Assembly (NCBI GenBank): GCA_018700535.1
Contig: JABITQ010000068.1
Location: 1-11,649 of the forward strand
Length of the DNA: 11,649 nucleotides
DNA from: Candidatus Uhrbacteria bacterium
Lineage (GTDB): Bacteria > Patescibacteriota > Patescibacteriia > UBA9934 > GWF2-40-263
Direction of reading: 5' to 3'
A program made the position numbers and the translations under genes. The notes beneath the pieces were generated by a model, which was not told the origin of the DNA, searched no databases, and saw nothing but the letters and a program-made list of their open reading frames with translations. Below, in pieces: positions 1 through 7,089 of this stretch (positions within the stretch are counted from its first letter, which is position 1; each line of letters begins with the position of its first letter).

Positions 1-680
1 GAAATGTCACTAGTGAATGCGACAGTCCCGGTTCCGTTTTGGAAGGTAATTGTTCGAGCTGTTGTTGGATCTGTAAACGCAAACGTTGTTGTATTTCCGT
101 CATTAGATCCACCCTCGAACACTAAAGGAGATGCACCGAGAAGCTCTGCGCCTGACAAGTCATAATCACCTGTTCCGGTATCTCCTGTTGCAGACAAGAA
201 CCCTGTTGAATCAATGCCGTCTAGACGTTGAGCATTGATTGCATACGGAGCTGCTGTCATTTGACGCCGTGGGGTTAGCGTCTCTCCTGCAATGTCCACC
301 TCAAGGAATACTGATGAGTTGTCACCAAAGACAGAATCGCTAATTGCTGCGAATGAATCTCCGGTGTCACCAAGTGTTTGTGTGAAAAGCCCAGTTGTTA
401 GTGTGACCGAACGTCCGGTTGTGGACGCTGGTGTGTCGCTATCACAATCTGCTGATGAGTTAGACCACAGACACGTTCCACTTGTGAGCGCGTCGTAAAG
501 GAAGAACTTCATGGTCACAGACGCATCTGAGACCGGAACACCATTTGCGTTTAGCACACGCCCTTGATAGCTCACAAAATTCGAAGGTGCGGCCGCCTGC
601 GCGTGAACGCCAAAAATCATCATCAGCATTGATGCGATAATGATTGGCGTTACTAGTTTAAGTGCGCTAGTGCGAAACAT
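1..680 (-). CDS. Secreted fibre-like surface protein, N-terminal part
   Basis: Partial gene: the start is present and the 3' end lies beyond base 1, leaving about 226 codons. The N-terminus has a hydrophobic stretch (IIIASMLMMIFGV) ending in HAQAAA, a convincing signal peptide. A beta-rich module follows: YQGRVL near residue 39, VTMKFFLYDA near 54-63, a WSN segment, and then TPRRQMTAAPYAINA. The 'YQGRL...PYAxNA' pattern begins many long repetitive surface or tail-fibre-like proteins. The last visible segment, DPTTARTITFQNGTGTVAFT, resembles the repeat unit of such fibres, so the missing part is probably long and repetitive. It is the last visible gene of the surface operon, 7 bp after the upstream stop codon. 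Function inferred only: extracellular adhesion or surface structure. The coding call is firm; the role is not. Confidence 0.85.
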   Translation of the reverse strand, partial: MFRTSALKLVTPIIIASMLMMIFGVHAQAAAPSNFVSYQGRVLNANGVPVSDASVTMKFFLYDALTSGTCLWSNSSADCDSDTPASTTGRSVTLTTGLFTQTLGDTGDSFAAISDSVFGDNSSVFLEVDIAGETLTPRRQMTAAPYAINAQRLDGIDSTGFLSATGDTGTGDYDLSGAELLGASPLVFEGGSNDGNTTTFAFTDPTTARTITFQNGTGTVAFTSDI

Positions 681-686
681 ACCTCC
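681..686 (-). promoter_or_regulatory. Shine-Dalgarno GGAGGT abutting its start codon
   Basis: Read on the minus strand the junction is TAA-C-GGAGGT-ATG. The upstream gene's stop is followed one base later by a full SD core that touches the ATG with zero spacing, where 5-9 nt is usual. No in-frame ATG, GTG or TTG lies at normal distance; the next in-frame ATG is codon 18, inside the signal peptide. The arrangement suggests termination-reinitiation coupling rather than independent loading. The site is visible; the mechanism is inference. Confidence 0.55.
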
Positions 687-687
687 G

Positions 688-3600
688 TTATGAGGTCTCT
701 GCTGGCGCCTGTGACCTGTCCCCACTCTGGGGGGCAAGCCGTACGTCTGCAGAAAAATCCTCAGGACTAGATTTTTGTGAATAATCAATTGGCGTAATTT
801 CTTCTTTTTGGAACCCTGGTTTTTGGAAGACGGCATAGTACTGGTTTGGACCCAGCAGGAACGCATATCGTCCCTTTGCGTCTGTCACCTGAGTTTCAAG
901 CAACTTGTTGTACTTTGGCTCAAAGATCCGTGCGACAACCCGCGACAGCGGACGTCCCGTACCTTTGTCATACACGATGCCCCAACTAATCGGCTTACGT
1001 GGTTTAGCCAAGCGTTTTGCAAGCGCGAAGACTGTGATCTGAATTGCGATCATGCCAATCGCAAATGGTGTTGGTCTGATGATTGCAAACACGATAGAAG
1101 CAATCACACCTATCATTGCTGTTGAATGTTGCAATGCTCTGAGTTTTTTGCGCCGTACAACTGATGCTGGCGCTTGGAACTTATCTGCTTGTGATGGATC
1201 CATTGGCAAGTTTGCTGTGATCACAGCATCCTTTGCCGTTACCTCTATAACCTCACCGTGGTAGAGATCTAGGAATGAACCATCTTGTTTCTCTTTTCCA
1301 AGATACGTAGAGGGAAACTCGAAACCTGGTTTTGTGACTTGTAATCGGTAGCGGCCAGGCTCGACAAGGAAGAAGTATCGACCTCCTTTGTCAGTAACTC
1401 GACTTTTTACCAAACGACCAGGTTTACCTGAAGCTTCATCGTCTTTTGTAACTTTGAAGAGACGTACGACCGCAAGATCAACTGGTGTCTTACTGATCGC
1501 GTTATAGATCACTCCGTACCCTTTGCGTTTGCGGCGCCAGAAAAACAAGAGAGGTGCCGTGAAAAGGTATTGCAGAAAGGGAAGGAAGTCGAAGGCAATT
1601 GAGAGAACGACGACGCTAGCACCTGCTGTTACAGCAAGTGTAGGAATGGACATCTCTGCAGCCTCCTCTACTCCTGGGAGGTCTCGAATCACTTCCAATG
1701 ATTCTTGTACTACCTTGACGGCAGGAGACTCCAAGATGATTACGAGCACTGTTTCTGGAACAGCCTCTTGCTCAGACTCTTGTGTGATTGGCTCCTCGAC
1801 CACTTCCACACCCATAGAAGCTGTCATGAGAATTGATGGATTCACGATTGAATTTTCGACTTCAATGACTGAAGTTTCATAATCCTCATATCCATCTGCC
1901 TTTGCCTGAACGATGTAGGTTCCGTTTGGCACGTACCATGCAAATGCACCAAGCGAATCCGATTGCGTTGGGTTGAATTGCTCGTACGGGGACCCATCCC
2001 AAACGATCAACTCATCATCAACGACTTGAAGTAACGTAACTGTCACGCCTGACACGAATGCTTCTTCACCATCGATGTCCTCGTATGTGTGGCCAGACTG
2101 GACCACTCGGAGGAATGAAGAAACGCCTTGCGCCCCATCCTCACCCTCACCCTCGATGGCAACGAGGTATGTGGCTGATATGGATGGTGTTGTGACGTCT
2201 GCTGAGTAAAGAACTGACGTCTCGTCCGTTTGAGACAGAAGGTACGACTCTAATCCGATTGAGAGCGTAACGCTCTCGGTGGAATCGGATAATGTTGCTG
2301 TCGGAACATTGATACTAAGCGTGCTCGTGGGAAGCACATCAATCACACCGGAGTCGGTGATTGTAAGTTCAAGCTCGTCACCTGCAACGAGATAGCTGAC
2401 ATCATCGCGTTCGATCTCACCTGCTTCCGCACCCAAGGAAGTAGGGTCGTCGATTGCGCAGTCAGCGGGACAGGAGTCCTCAGACTCCGTATCCGAACAG
2501 ATTGCATCTCCGCAGGAAACCGCCGTCCCTGCTGAAGTATCCTCTGAATCATCTGTGTCTGTGTCTCCAGTTGGCACACCCATACCATCGGAAGAATCTT
2601 CGCCCCTTGGGGGCTCCTCACCAGACTCAGTATCTTCAGAGGGCAAATCTTCAACTGATGCACTTGGCGTACCTGTTCCAAGAGCACCAGATGCGAATTG
2701 CCCTGCTGCGTCGTAGGCAAAAATACCTACATAATAAGTGGTTCCGTTTGAAAGACCTGTGAGATCAACACTCTCACCAAGTTCATCAAAAACATTTGTG
2801 CAGTCTGCGTCATCTGCCGCAGATGGACTTTCATCTGAACAAAGCAAGACCAAGATACCGGCAAGGTCTTCTTCTTCAGGGTTTGTCCAAGATAGGCCCA
2901 AGGTTGTGTCACCTTCTGCAATCAACAAACCAGAAACGTTTGTTGGAGCGTCATCAGTTGCAGTAGAAAACTCAGCGTCATCTGACAACGTCTGATTTGC
3001 TGAAAGATCACTTGAGCTTAGCTGAAAGTGATATGTGGTCCCCGCAAGAAGCTCTGTGAGAATCACCGAGTGCGACTCTTCATATGTCTCATCCTCTTCA
3101 GCAAAGCCATACCCTGCCGTTTCACCGTATGAAACAATCGAATTTGCTACTTCGTCTGTTGTCCAAGTAACACGGACACTGGTTGTTCCGATATCAACGA
3201 CTTCAATATCGCTAATGACAGGACCTGCCTCGTCGAGTGTTGAAAACGTTTGTGTCGATGAGGAAGCTTCATTTGAGCTATCGTCAGAAGATCGCACGCG
3301 GAAATAAATCTCCGCACCCTCATCTAATCCAACCAACTCAATTGAGTGAGAGACTGAGGTCCCTTCCTCTGAGAGAGTTCCGAGCTCAAAAGAGCTTGTT
3401 AGACCGAAATCAAACTCACCTGTCGCAGTTTCATCAGTGGTCCAAGTGACGACCGCCGATGATGAAGTGATTGCAGAGACAAGAATATCGCTGATCACTG
3501 GCGCTGTTGTATCTGCAGATTCTGCAGGCCCGCCAGAACCACCTCCAGTCCCACCTGAAACTCCAGAAGTGGAATTCAACTGAGCAGATACAAGAATTGA

Positions 3601-4143
3601 GTCGTCGCCACCCATTGGCAGTGCAATGGATCCAGAATCTCCAAATGTCCCAGCAATTGAAACGTAGTATGTTGCTACGCTTGATGGATTGACAATCTGA
3701 TTAGACCCTGTGCCCGACGTTGTCGCGTTCGAACCAATCTCGACATCAACAACACTTGTTGCAGCCATGGCACCACCATCACCTGTACAAATGGTAATCG
3801 TGACCACGTCTGACGAAATTCCTACTGAAGCTTGCTCTGAGCCAGTGCAATCTGCAGCAGTTGTCAGATCAGTGCTGTCATCAGTTATGTCGACATCATC
3901 CTCTGTTAATGAGGAAGTGTCGAAGTCTGATGCGAACGTAATGATGATTGTTTCTCCCTCTGCGACACCACTTGGTGTTGTAAAGGACAATAGGTGGTTG
4001 GCACTTTGGCTGGTCTGCAATGTTGTCGGGTAGTCATTTCCACTCGTCAACGTTGCAGCTTGAGCTGAAAACGCCACAACACTTGCCATGAAGATAATGG
4101 CAATTGATAGGCTTCTCCAGATGTATGTATTGAATGAACGCAC
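688..4143 (-). CDS. FN3 / carboxypeptidase-regulatory-like membrane surface protein
   Basis: A 1151-residue multidomain envelope protein with a GTG start. Residues 1-29 form a signal peptide ending SAQA. A beta-rich domain follows to about 195, then a Gly-rich linker near 200. Two similar FN3-like domains carry the VTWTTDE motif (about 213-400), and a third has LSWTNPEEEDLAG (about 400-490). An acidic Ser/Asp/Glu linker precedes a cysteine module (about 543-563, spaced CGDxxC...CPxDC). A beta domain and one carboxypeptidase-regulatory-like domain (about 700-790) come next. A long hydrophobic segment (about 834-866) ends in WRRKRK. Two further carboxypeptidase-regulatory-like domains (about 874-985 and 1053-1140) flank a hydrophobic pair (about 1009-1044). 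They resemble each other: both have VTD.(G)GRY.FL and KPGF. The start is 10 bp after the upstream stop, with no clear SD. Likely role: membrane-anchored adhesion or scaffold; ligand unknown. Confidence 0.87.
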   Translation of the reverse strand: MRSFNTYIWRSLSIAIIFMASVVAFSAQAATLTSGNDYPTTLQTSQSANHLLSFTTPSGVAEGETIIITFASDFDTSSLTEDDVDITDDSTDLTTAADCTGSEQASVGISSDVVTITICTGDGGAMAATSVVDVEIGSNATTSGTGSNQIVNPSSVATYYVSIAGTFGDSGSIALPMGGDDSILVSAQLNSTSGVSGGTGGGSGGPAESADTTAPVISDILVSAITSSSAVVTWTTDETATGEFDFGLTSSFELGTLSEEGTSVSHSIELVGLDEGAEIYFRVRSSDDSSNEASSSTQTFSTLDEAGPVISDIEVVDIGTTSVRVTWTTDEVANSIVSYGETAGYGFAEEDETYEESHSVILTELLAGTTYHFQLSSSDLSANQTLSDDAEFSTATDDAPTNVSGLLIAEGDTTLGLSWTNPEEEDLAGILVLLCSDESPSAADDADCTNVFDELGESVDLTGLSNGTTYYVGIFAYDAAGQFASGALGTGTPSASVEDLPSEDTESGEEPPRGEDSSDGMGVPTGDTDTDDSEDTSAGTAVSCGDAICSDTESEDSCPADCAIDDPTSLGAEAGEIERDDVSYLVAGDELELTITDSGVIDVLPTSTLSINVPTATLSDSTESVTLSIGLESYLLSQTDETSVLYSADVTTPSISATYLVAIEGEGEDGAQGVSSFLRVVQSGHTYEDIDGEEAFVSGVTVTLLQVVDDELIVWDGSPYEQFNPTQSDSLGAFAWYVPNGTYIVQAKADGYEDYETSVIEVENSIVNPSILMTASMGVEVVEEPITQESEQEAVPETVLVIILESPAVKVVQESLEVIRDLPGVEEAAEMSIPTLAVTAGASVVVLSIAFDFLPFLQYLFTAPLLFFWRRKRKGYGVIYNAISKTPVDLAVVRLFKVTKDDEASGKPGRLVKSRVTDKGGRYFFLVEPGRYRLQVTKPGFEFPSTYLGKEKQDGSFLDLYHGEVIEVTAKDAVITANLPMDPSQADKFQAPASVVRRKKLRALQHSTAMIGVIASIVFAIIRPTPFAIGMIAIQITVFALAKRLAKPRKPISWGIVYDKGTGRPLSRVVARIFEPKYNKLLETQVTDAKGRYAFLLGPNQYYAVFQKPGFQKEEITPIDYSQKSSPEDFSADVRLAPQSGDRSQAPAETS

Positions 4144-4153
4144 ACACGTTTTA

Positions 4154-5116
4154 TTAGCTCTTTCTTTTACCTAAGCGATAAACGATGAATAGTAGTGCAA
4201 ATAGTGCACTGAGTGACACCAGAAGCTGCCATGGAAGTAGGAAGAATGTTGTTTTATCAACAAGCTTCACTTCGCCTGAGCCGTAACTAAGCTCTAACTC
4301 TGCGGTCACCGGACCAATGGCAAACACTTTCATTTGCTCACTGATTGTTTGAATCCATCCATCTGCCAGTGAATCCACCTCAATTTCATATGAACGAGTT
4401 GAGCCTGGTAATACCCGACCCTCACCCTCATTTGCATCAACACTCTTTAGATTCCGCCCAAACAAATCTCTAAATACGAGAGTTCCTTGTGGTTGAAGAT
4501 GGACGTTTCCCTGATTCTGAATTCGATATTCAAATTCTCCAGAGAGCTTTGATCTGATTCTATCCGTGAAATCAGCAAAATCCAGAAGGGCGGCATCTTG
4601 AACTGTCTCACCAGCCACAGATAGCAAGAGTAGAACCGCTGTTTTCGCATCCACAATGGCACCATTGGTCGCAATGATGTCTTCAGGAGCACTTGAGATG
4701 GTAATTGCTGCGTAATGACCACCGGATAGCGCGTCTGAAGGAACATGCACAGTAAATGGAACCTCACCTGACGAATTTGCTGGGACCGTCACTGAATCTG
4801 ACCCGAATTGAATCCACCTAAGAAAACCGTCGCTATTATCATCCTTTGAGATAAACAGAGGGGACCCACCATCTTCCTTTGCTGAAAACTCAATGGTGTC
4901 TAAGTAATATGTCTGTGCAACCACATCCATGTTCACAATTGTGACCACTGAAGAAACTGCAGCTCCTTTAATACCCTCAAGCTCAACCACTGACGGGGAA
5001 ACTGCTGCTGCAGAAACAACACCAACACCAGAGAAGAATGCAATTATGCAAACTAACGTAAATGCAACTACTCCTTTAGTAATTACCTGATGCAATGATT
5101 GAAACTGTATGTGCAT
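4154..5116 (-). CDS. DUF916/DUF3324-like single-pass membrane protein
   Basis: A secreted-then-anchored protein of about 320 residues. A signal peptide (hydrophobic about 15-34, ending VVSAAA) precedes a beta-rich ectodomain beginning VSPSVVELEG. LSGGHYAAITISS lies mid-protein and NQGNVHLQPQGTLVFRDLFGRNL about two thirds through. The 'NxGNVHxxPxG' pattern is typical of DUF916/DUF3324-type proteins, which in Firmicutes accompany WxL proteins and are thought to contact WxL protein and peptidoglycan. The C-terminus has FFLLPW, one membrane helix (about 293-314) and a basic tail RLGKRKS, giving an outside ectodomain and a short cytoplasmic tail. The chosen ATG overlaps the upstream gene by 41 bp. 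A TTG at 5149 (74-bp overlap) and a TTG at 5095 are in-frame alternatives, and none has a well-spaced SD. The family call is by pattern. Confidence 0.8.
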   Translation of the reverse strand: MHIQFQSLHQVITKGVVAFTLVCIIAFFSGVGVVSAAAVSPSVVELEGIKGAAVSSVVTIVNMDVVAQTYYLDTIEFSAKEDGGSPLFISKDDNSDGFLRWIQFGSDSVTVPANSSGEVPFTVHVPSDALSGGHYAAITISSAPEDIIATNGAIVDAKTAVLLLLSVAGETVQDAALLDFADFTDRIRSKLSGEFEYRIQNQGNVHLQPQGTLVFRDLFGRNLKSVDANEGEGRVLPGSTRSYEIEVDSLADGWIQTISEQMKVFAIGPVTAELELSYGSGEVKLVDKTTFFLLPWQLLVSLSALFALLFIVYRLGKRKS

Positions 5117-5978
5117 ATGACCCGGTAGTGTTTGATGATGATGGTGCAACCTTTAGTGTTAAGAAGTTTCTGCTTTCAAATACAGCAGCTGATTCTGTTG
5201 CGATCTCTTGAAAACTTGTTGTGATCGCCGAATCAGCAGTGTCAAAGGTTGAATCGCTTAGTGTTGTGTCTGATGACTTACCGCCATATTCATCCGCTCC
5301 GATACTAACGGTTCCATCGGAAACGTCAGTAATTACAGCGGCACCGGATCGAAAGTTTCCATCTTCCAGGATCTGAACCACATAACCATTGGGGTTATCA
5401 ATACTTACCTCCCAAGCAAGAATTGCCGTGCTCATATCAGTGATACTAAGTTCACCCATATCAATGGACGTTCCATCAAGTAGATAAAGGTAGTCATTTG
5501 CACCATCTACCACTACAGCAGTCCCACCATCCTTAAGTGCATCTACTGTAATAGTTGAAGCACCGACAGATAAGACCTGCCCAATTGATGAAACTTGACT
5601 TTCTCCCTTGTCTTGCACAAGAACCACATAGTCACCTACAGAGATACTTGTTACCGATACAGTAATCACAGAGCCAGACAGACCTGTAACAACACGCTCG
5701 TCTGATTGATTCTGAATAAGCAGGCTAAAATCGATCAATTGATCGAATACACCCCCACGGTAACCCTGATCAATTTGATAAGAGCTACTTGAGATGTTTC
5801 CAGCAGCCCCAGTCTCAGCGGTTCCACGAAGACCGTAAGTTGCAGAAGATGCGGTATCAGAACCTCCGGTGTTGATTGAATCCCACCGAATTTGGAAGTT
5901 TGTGGATGTCATCTGGGCATGCGAAATACTCACGCTTAGAAAAAACCCCACACATATAAAGGAAATAACTCGTTTCAT
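5076..5978 (-). CDS. Secreted WxL-like surface protein
   Basis: A 300-residue secreted protein and the first gene of the surface operon. MKRVISFICVGFFLSVSISHA is a clear signal peptide with cleavage after A21. Residues about 25-80 form a short 'SxxYxxRxxSINxGG ... SSSYQIDQGY' module common at the N-terminus of such proteins. The C-terminal half resembles a WxL-type beta domain: AILAWEVSIDNPNGYVV near 184-200, an EYGG segment near 229, LTLKV near 270, and a closing GSYAHTVSIIASGNY. The first motif is WEV, not WxL, and the second tryptophan is missing, so the call is 'WxL-like'. WxL domains in Firmicutes bind peptidoglycan non-covalently; that function is inferred here. This ATG is preferred over an in-frame ATG 33 bp upstream because AAGGTGA lies 7 nt before it and the promoter's predicted start falls between the two. 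Confidence 0.82.
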   Translation of the reverse strand: MKRVISFICVGFFLSVSISHAQMTSTNFQIRWDSINTGGSDTASSATYGLRGTAETGAAGNISSSSYQIDQGYRGGVFDQLIDFSLLIQNQSDERVVTGLSGSVITVSVTSISVGDYVVLVQDKGESQVSSIGQVLSVGASTITVDALKDGGTAVVVDGANDYLYLLDGTSIDMGELSITDMSTAILAWEVSIDNPNGYVVQILEDGNFRSGAAVITDVSDGTVSIGADEYGGKSSDTTLSDSTFDTADSAITTSFQEIATESAAVFESRNFLTLKVAPSSSNTTGSYAHTVSIIASGNY

Positions 5979-6001
5979 AATATCTTCACCTTTACAAAAA
6001 A

Positions 6002-6030
6002 AGTATACCATGAATACATATTGTAGTCAA
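6002..6030 (-). promoter_or_regulatory. Sigma70-type promoter of the surface operon
   Basis: On the minus strand TTGACT (6025-6030) and TATACT (6002-6007) are separated by exactly 17 bp. Each hexamer matches consensus at five of six positions. Transcription should start near 5995, giving a leader of about 17 nt with the AAGGTGA RBS before the WxL-like gene. A 26-bp inverted repeat begins 5 bp upstream of the -35 box. Confidence 0.8.
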
Positions 6031-6034
6031 CGTA

Positions 6035-6060
6035 TTTCTTTGCTAATCTTAGCAAAGAAA
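6035..6060. repeat. Perfect 12-bp inverted repeat upstream of the operon promoter
   Basis: The arms TTTCTTTGCTAA (6035-6046) and TTAGCAAAGAAA (6049-6060) are perfect complements around a 2-bp centre. There is no adjacent T-run typical of a terminator on either strand. The position, ending 5 bp from the surface-operon -35 box, fits an activator or repressor operator, which is inference. Confidence 0.7.
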
Positions 6061-6117
6061 ATAGATAAAATGTGTGGAAAAGTAACCAGAATCGTTCCGA
6101 ATGAGTAAATATTGACC

Positions 6118-6143
6118 GATTTTTGTGAATATCCACAAAAATC
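6118..6143. repeat. Perfect 10-bp inverted repeat with DnaA-box-like centre
   Basis: GATTTTTGTG (6118-6127) and CACAAAAATC (6134-6143) are perfect complements around AATATC. The centre contains TGTGAATAT and, overlapping it, ATATCCACA, one base from the DnaA box TTATCCACA. A separate TGTGGAAAA (reverse complement TTTTCCACA) lies at 6073-6081. It could be a protein-binding site; no gene is in this stretch. Confidence 0.6.
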
Positions 6144-6160
6144 TCTATTTTGGCTATACT
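6132..6160 (+). promoter_or_regulatory. Weak candidate promoter facing right
   Basis: TATACT at 6155-6160 is a good -10 box. The hexamer 17 bp upstream, TCCACA (6132-6137), matches the -35 consensus at four positions and lies inside the preceding inverted repeat. No + strand gene follows before the minus-strand HAD gene, so if active it would make a short noncoding transcript. Confidence 0.25.
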
Positions 6161-6163
6161 AGC

Positions 6164-6192
6164 GTGGACAAAACAATATCTTTTTTGTCCAC
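6164..6192. repeat. Perfect 10-bp inverted repeat / hairpin
   Basis: GTGGACAAAA (6164-6173) and TTTTGTCCAC (6183-6192) are perfect complements around a 9-nt loop. On the + strand it would sit at the very 5' end of any transcript from the TATACT at 6155-6160. Neither strand continues into a T-run, so a terminator is unlikely. Confidence 0.55.
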
Positions 6193-6217
6193 TTAGGGGT
6201 CAAGTTTCCCGAGAAAC

Positions 6218-6242
6218 AAAAAAACGATGCGTTTGCATCGTT
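6218..6242 (-). terminator. Rho-independent terminator after the HAD gene
   Basis: Read on the minus strand, AACGATGC - AAAC - GCATCGTT is a perfect 8-bp stem with a 4-nt loop, running into a T tract (+ strand A run 6218-6224). It lies about 40 bp after the HAD stop codon and separates that unit from the surface operon. Confidence 0.85.
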
Positions 6243-6283
6243 CCCTTCTACTAGCAATGTAGATAATCAATTTCCACCCCCAC

Positions 6284-6967
6284 TCACCTGTTTAACATAC
6301 CCTCAATCTCAATCAGCGCATCAACCAATGAGTCTGAAACTGAATCTGCCATGACATATGGTAGCACTTTTGAGAACTCGTTCGGAATTGCGATTACATA
6401 TGCACCTGCATCGGCTGCAGAAATGGCTCCATTCTCTGAATCTTCTAATACAATGCACTCACTCGGTTCTACACCAAGCATTTTTGCTCCCAAAACATAC
6501 GGTTCTCGGTCAGGTTTCCCTTTACTGACCGACTCTGCGGTTATCCATCCCTCAAAAGGATTGTCGAGCCCCACAATCTTGAAGTTGCGAACAACTGAAT
6601 GTTTTCTTGAGCTTGTAACTAAACCCAATGCAATACCATTCTCTTTACAGTAGCTTGCAAGTTTGTAAAAACCATCGTTTAAACGCAGATCATGCTCGAT
6701 TAAAGCATGGTAATACTCTCTATATTTCTGTCTCAACACCTCAGCACTTACGGCCAGTGACAAGTTCTCGACAATCCATGTCGCGCCCTCAGCAAAACGC
6801 ATACCCAGAATCGACAGATGGTTCTCGAGTGTAAATTCAGCTCCGAAATCCGCACACGTTTGAACTAATGCTTTATGTGAAATAACTTCTGAATTAATGA
6901 TTGTTCCATCCATATCACAGAGGAGGGCTTTGAAAGATCTTTTTGATTGTTTGGAATTGTTTCTCAT
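6284..6967 (-). CDS. HAD-superfamily phosphatase/phosphomutase (beta-PGM-like)
   Basis: A 227-residue cytoplasmic haloacid dehalogenase-superfamily enzyme. All four catalytic motifs are visible: I, DMDGT (D18 nucleophile, D20 acid/base); II, LVTSS (T118/S119); III, KGKP with Lys near 149-151; IV, LEDSENG (E175, D176), for Mg2+. A helical cap lies between motifs I and II at about 30-95, as in the beta-phosphoglucomutase / phosphoglycolate-phosphatase subgroup. That predicts hydrolysis or transfer of phosphate on a small sugar-phosphate-type substrate, which cannot be named from sequence. The ATG at 6965-6967 is chosen because an in-frame ATG at 7006 lies inside the upstream tRNA. No SD is visible. 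The start is 9 nt after the tRNA's CCA, so the mRNA probably arises by processing of a tRNA-mRNA precursor. A terminator follows. Confidence 0.88.
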   Translation of the reverse strand: MRNNSKQSKRSFKALLCDMDGTIINSEVISHKALVQTCADFGAEFTLENHLSILGMRFAEGATWIVENLSLAVSAEVLRQKYREYYHALIEHDLRLNDGFYKLASYCKENGIALGLVTSSRKHSVVRNFKIVGLDNPFEGWITAESVSKGKPDREPYVLGAKMLGVEPSECIVLEDSENGAISAADAGAYVIAIPNEFSKVLPYVMADSVSDSLVDALIEIEGMLNR

Positions 6968-6976
6968 GAAATGTTC

Positions 6977-7052
6977 TGGTGTCCCCGGGAGGGCTCGAAC
7001 CCCCATGTCATCCTTAGGAGGGATGCGCTCTATCCTGTTGAGCTACAGGGAC
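6977..7052 (-). tRNA. tRNA-Arg, anticodon CCT
   Basis: On the minus strand this folds as a full 76-nt cloverleaf. The acceptor arms are GTCCCTG and CGGGGAC (one G-U pair). The D stem is GCTC/GAGC. The anticodon stem is CATCC/GGATG with loop CTCCTAA, giving anticodon CCT (reads AGG, Arg). The T arm is GGGGG-TTCGAGC-CCTCC. The discriminator is A at 6980 and CCA is genomically encoded at 6977-6979. No intron. The HAD gene follows directly on the same strand. Confidence 0.95.
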
Positions 7053-7089
7053 TTTTGTATTATGTGTCGCAAAATGAATCGCCCTGGTG

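Noticed and set aside
1523..1882. 119-codon + strand frame antisense to the large surface gene
   Set aside because: Low-complexity Ser/Thr translation complementary to a confident gene.
2343..2720. 125-codon minus-strand frame inside the large surface gene
   Set aside because: Gln/Arg/Ser-rich shadow of the acidic linker in another frame; no RBS or domain.
5979..6011. WxL-like protein starting at the ATG at 6011
   Set aside because: It lies upstream of the expected transcript start; the ATG at 5978 has AAGGTGA 7 nt upstream and begins a clean signal peptide.
5869..6108. 79-codon + strand frame across the surface-operon promoter
   Set aside because: Antisense to the WxL-like signal peptide and promoter; no RBS and no recognisable protein features.
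6968..7006. Longer HAD protein starting at the in-frame ATG at 7006
   Set aside because: The extra 13 codons lie mostly inside the tRNA-Arg gene, and the encoded residues are not part of the HAD fold.
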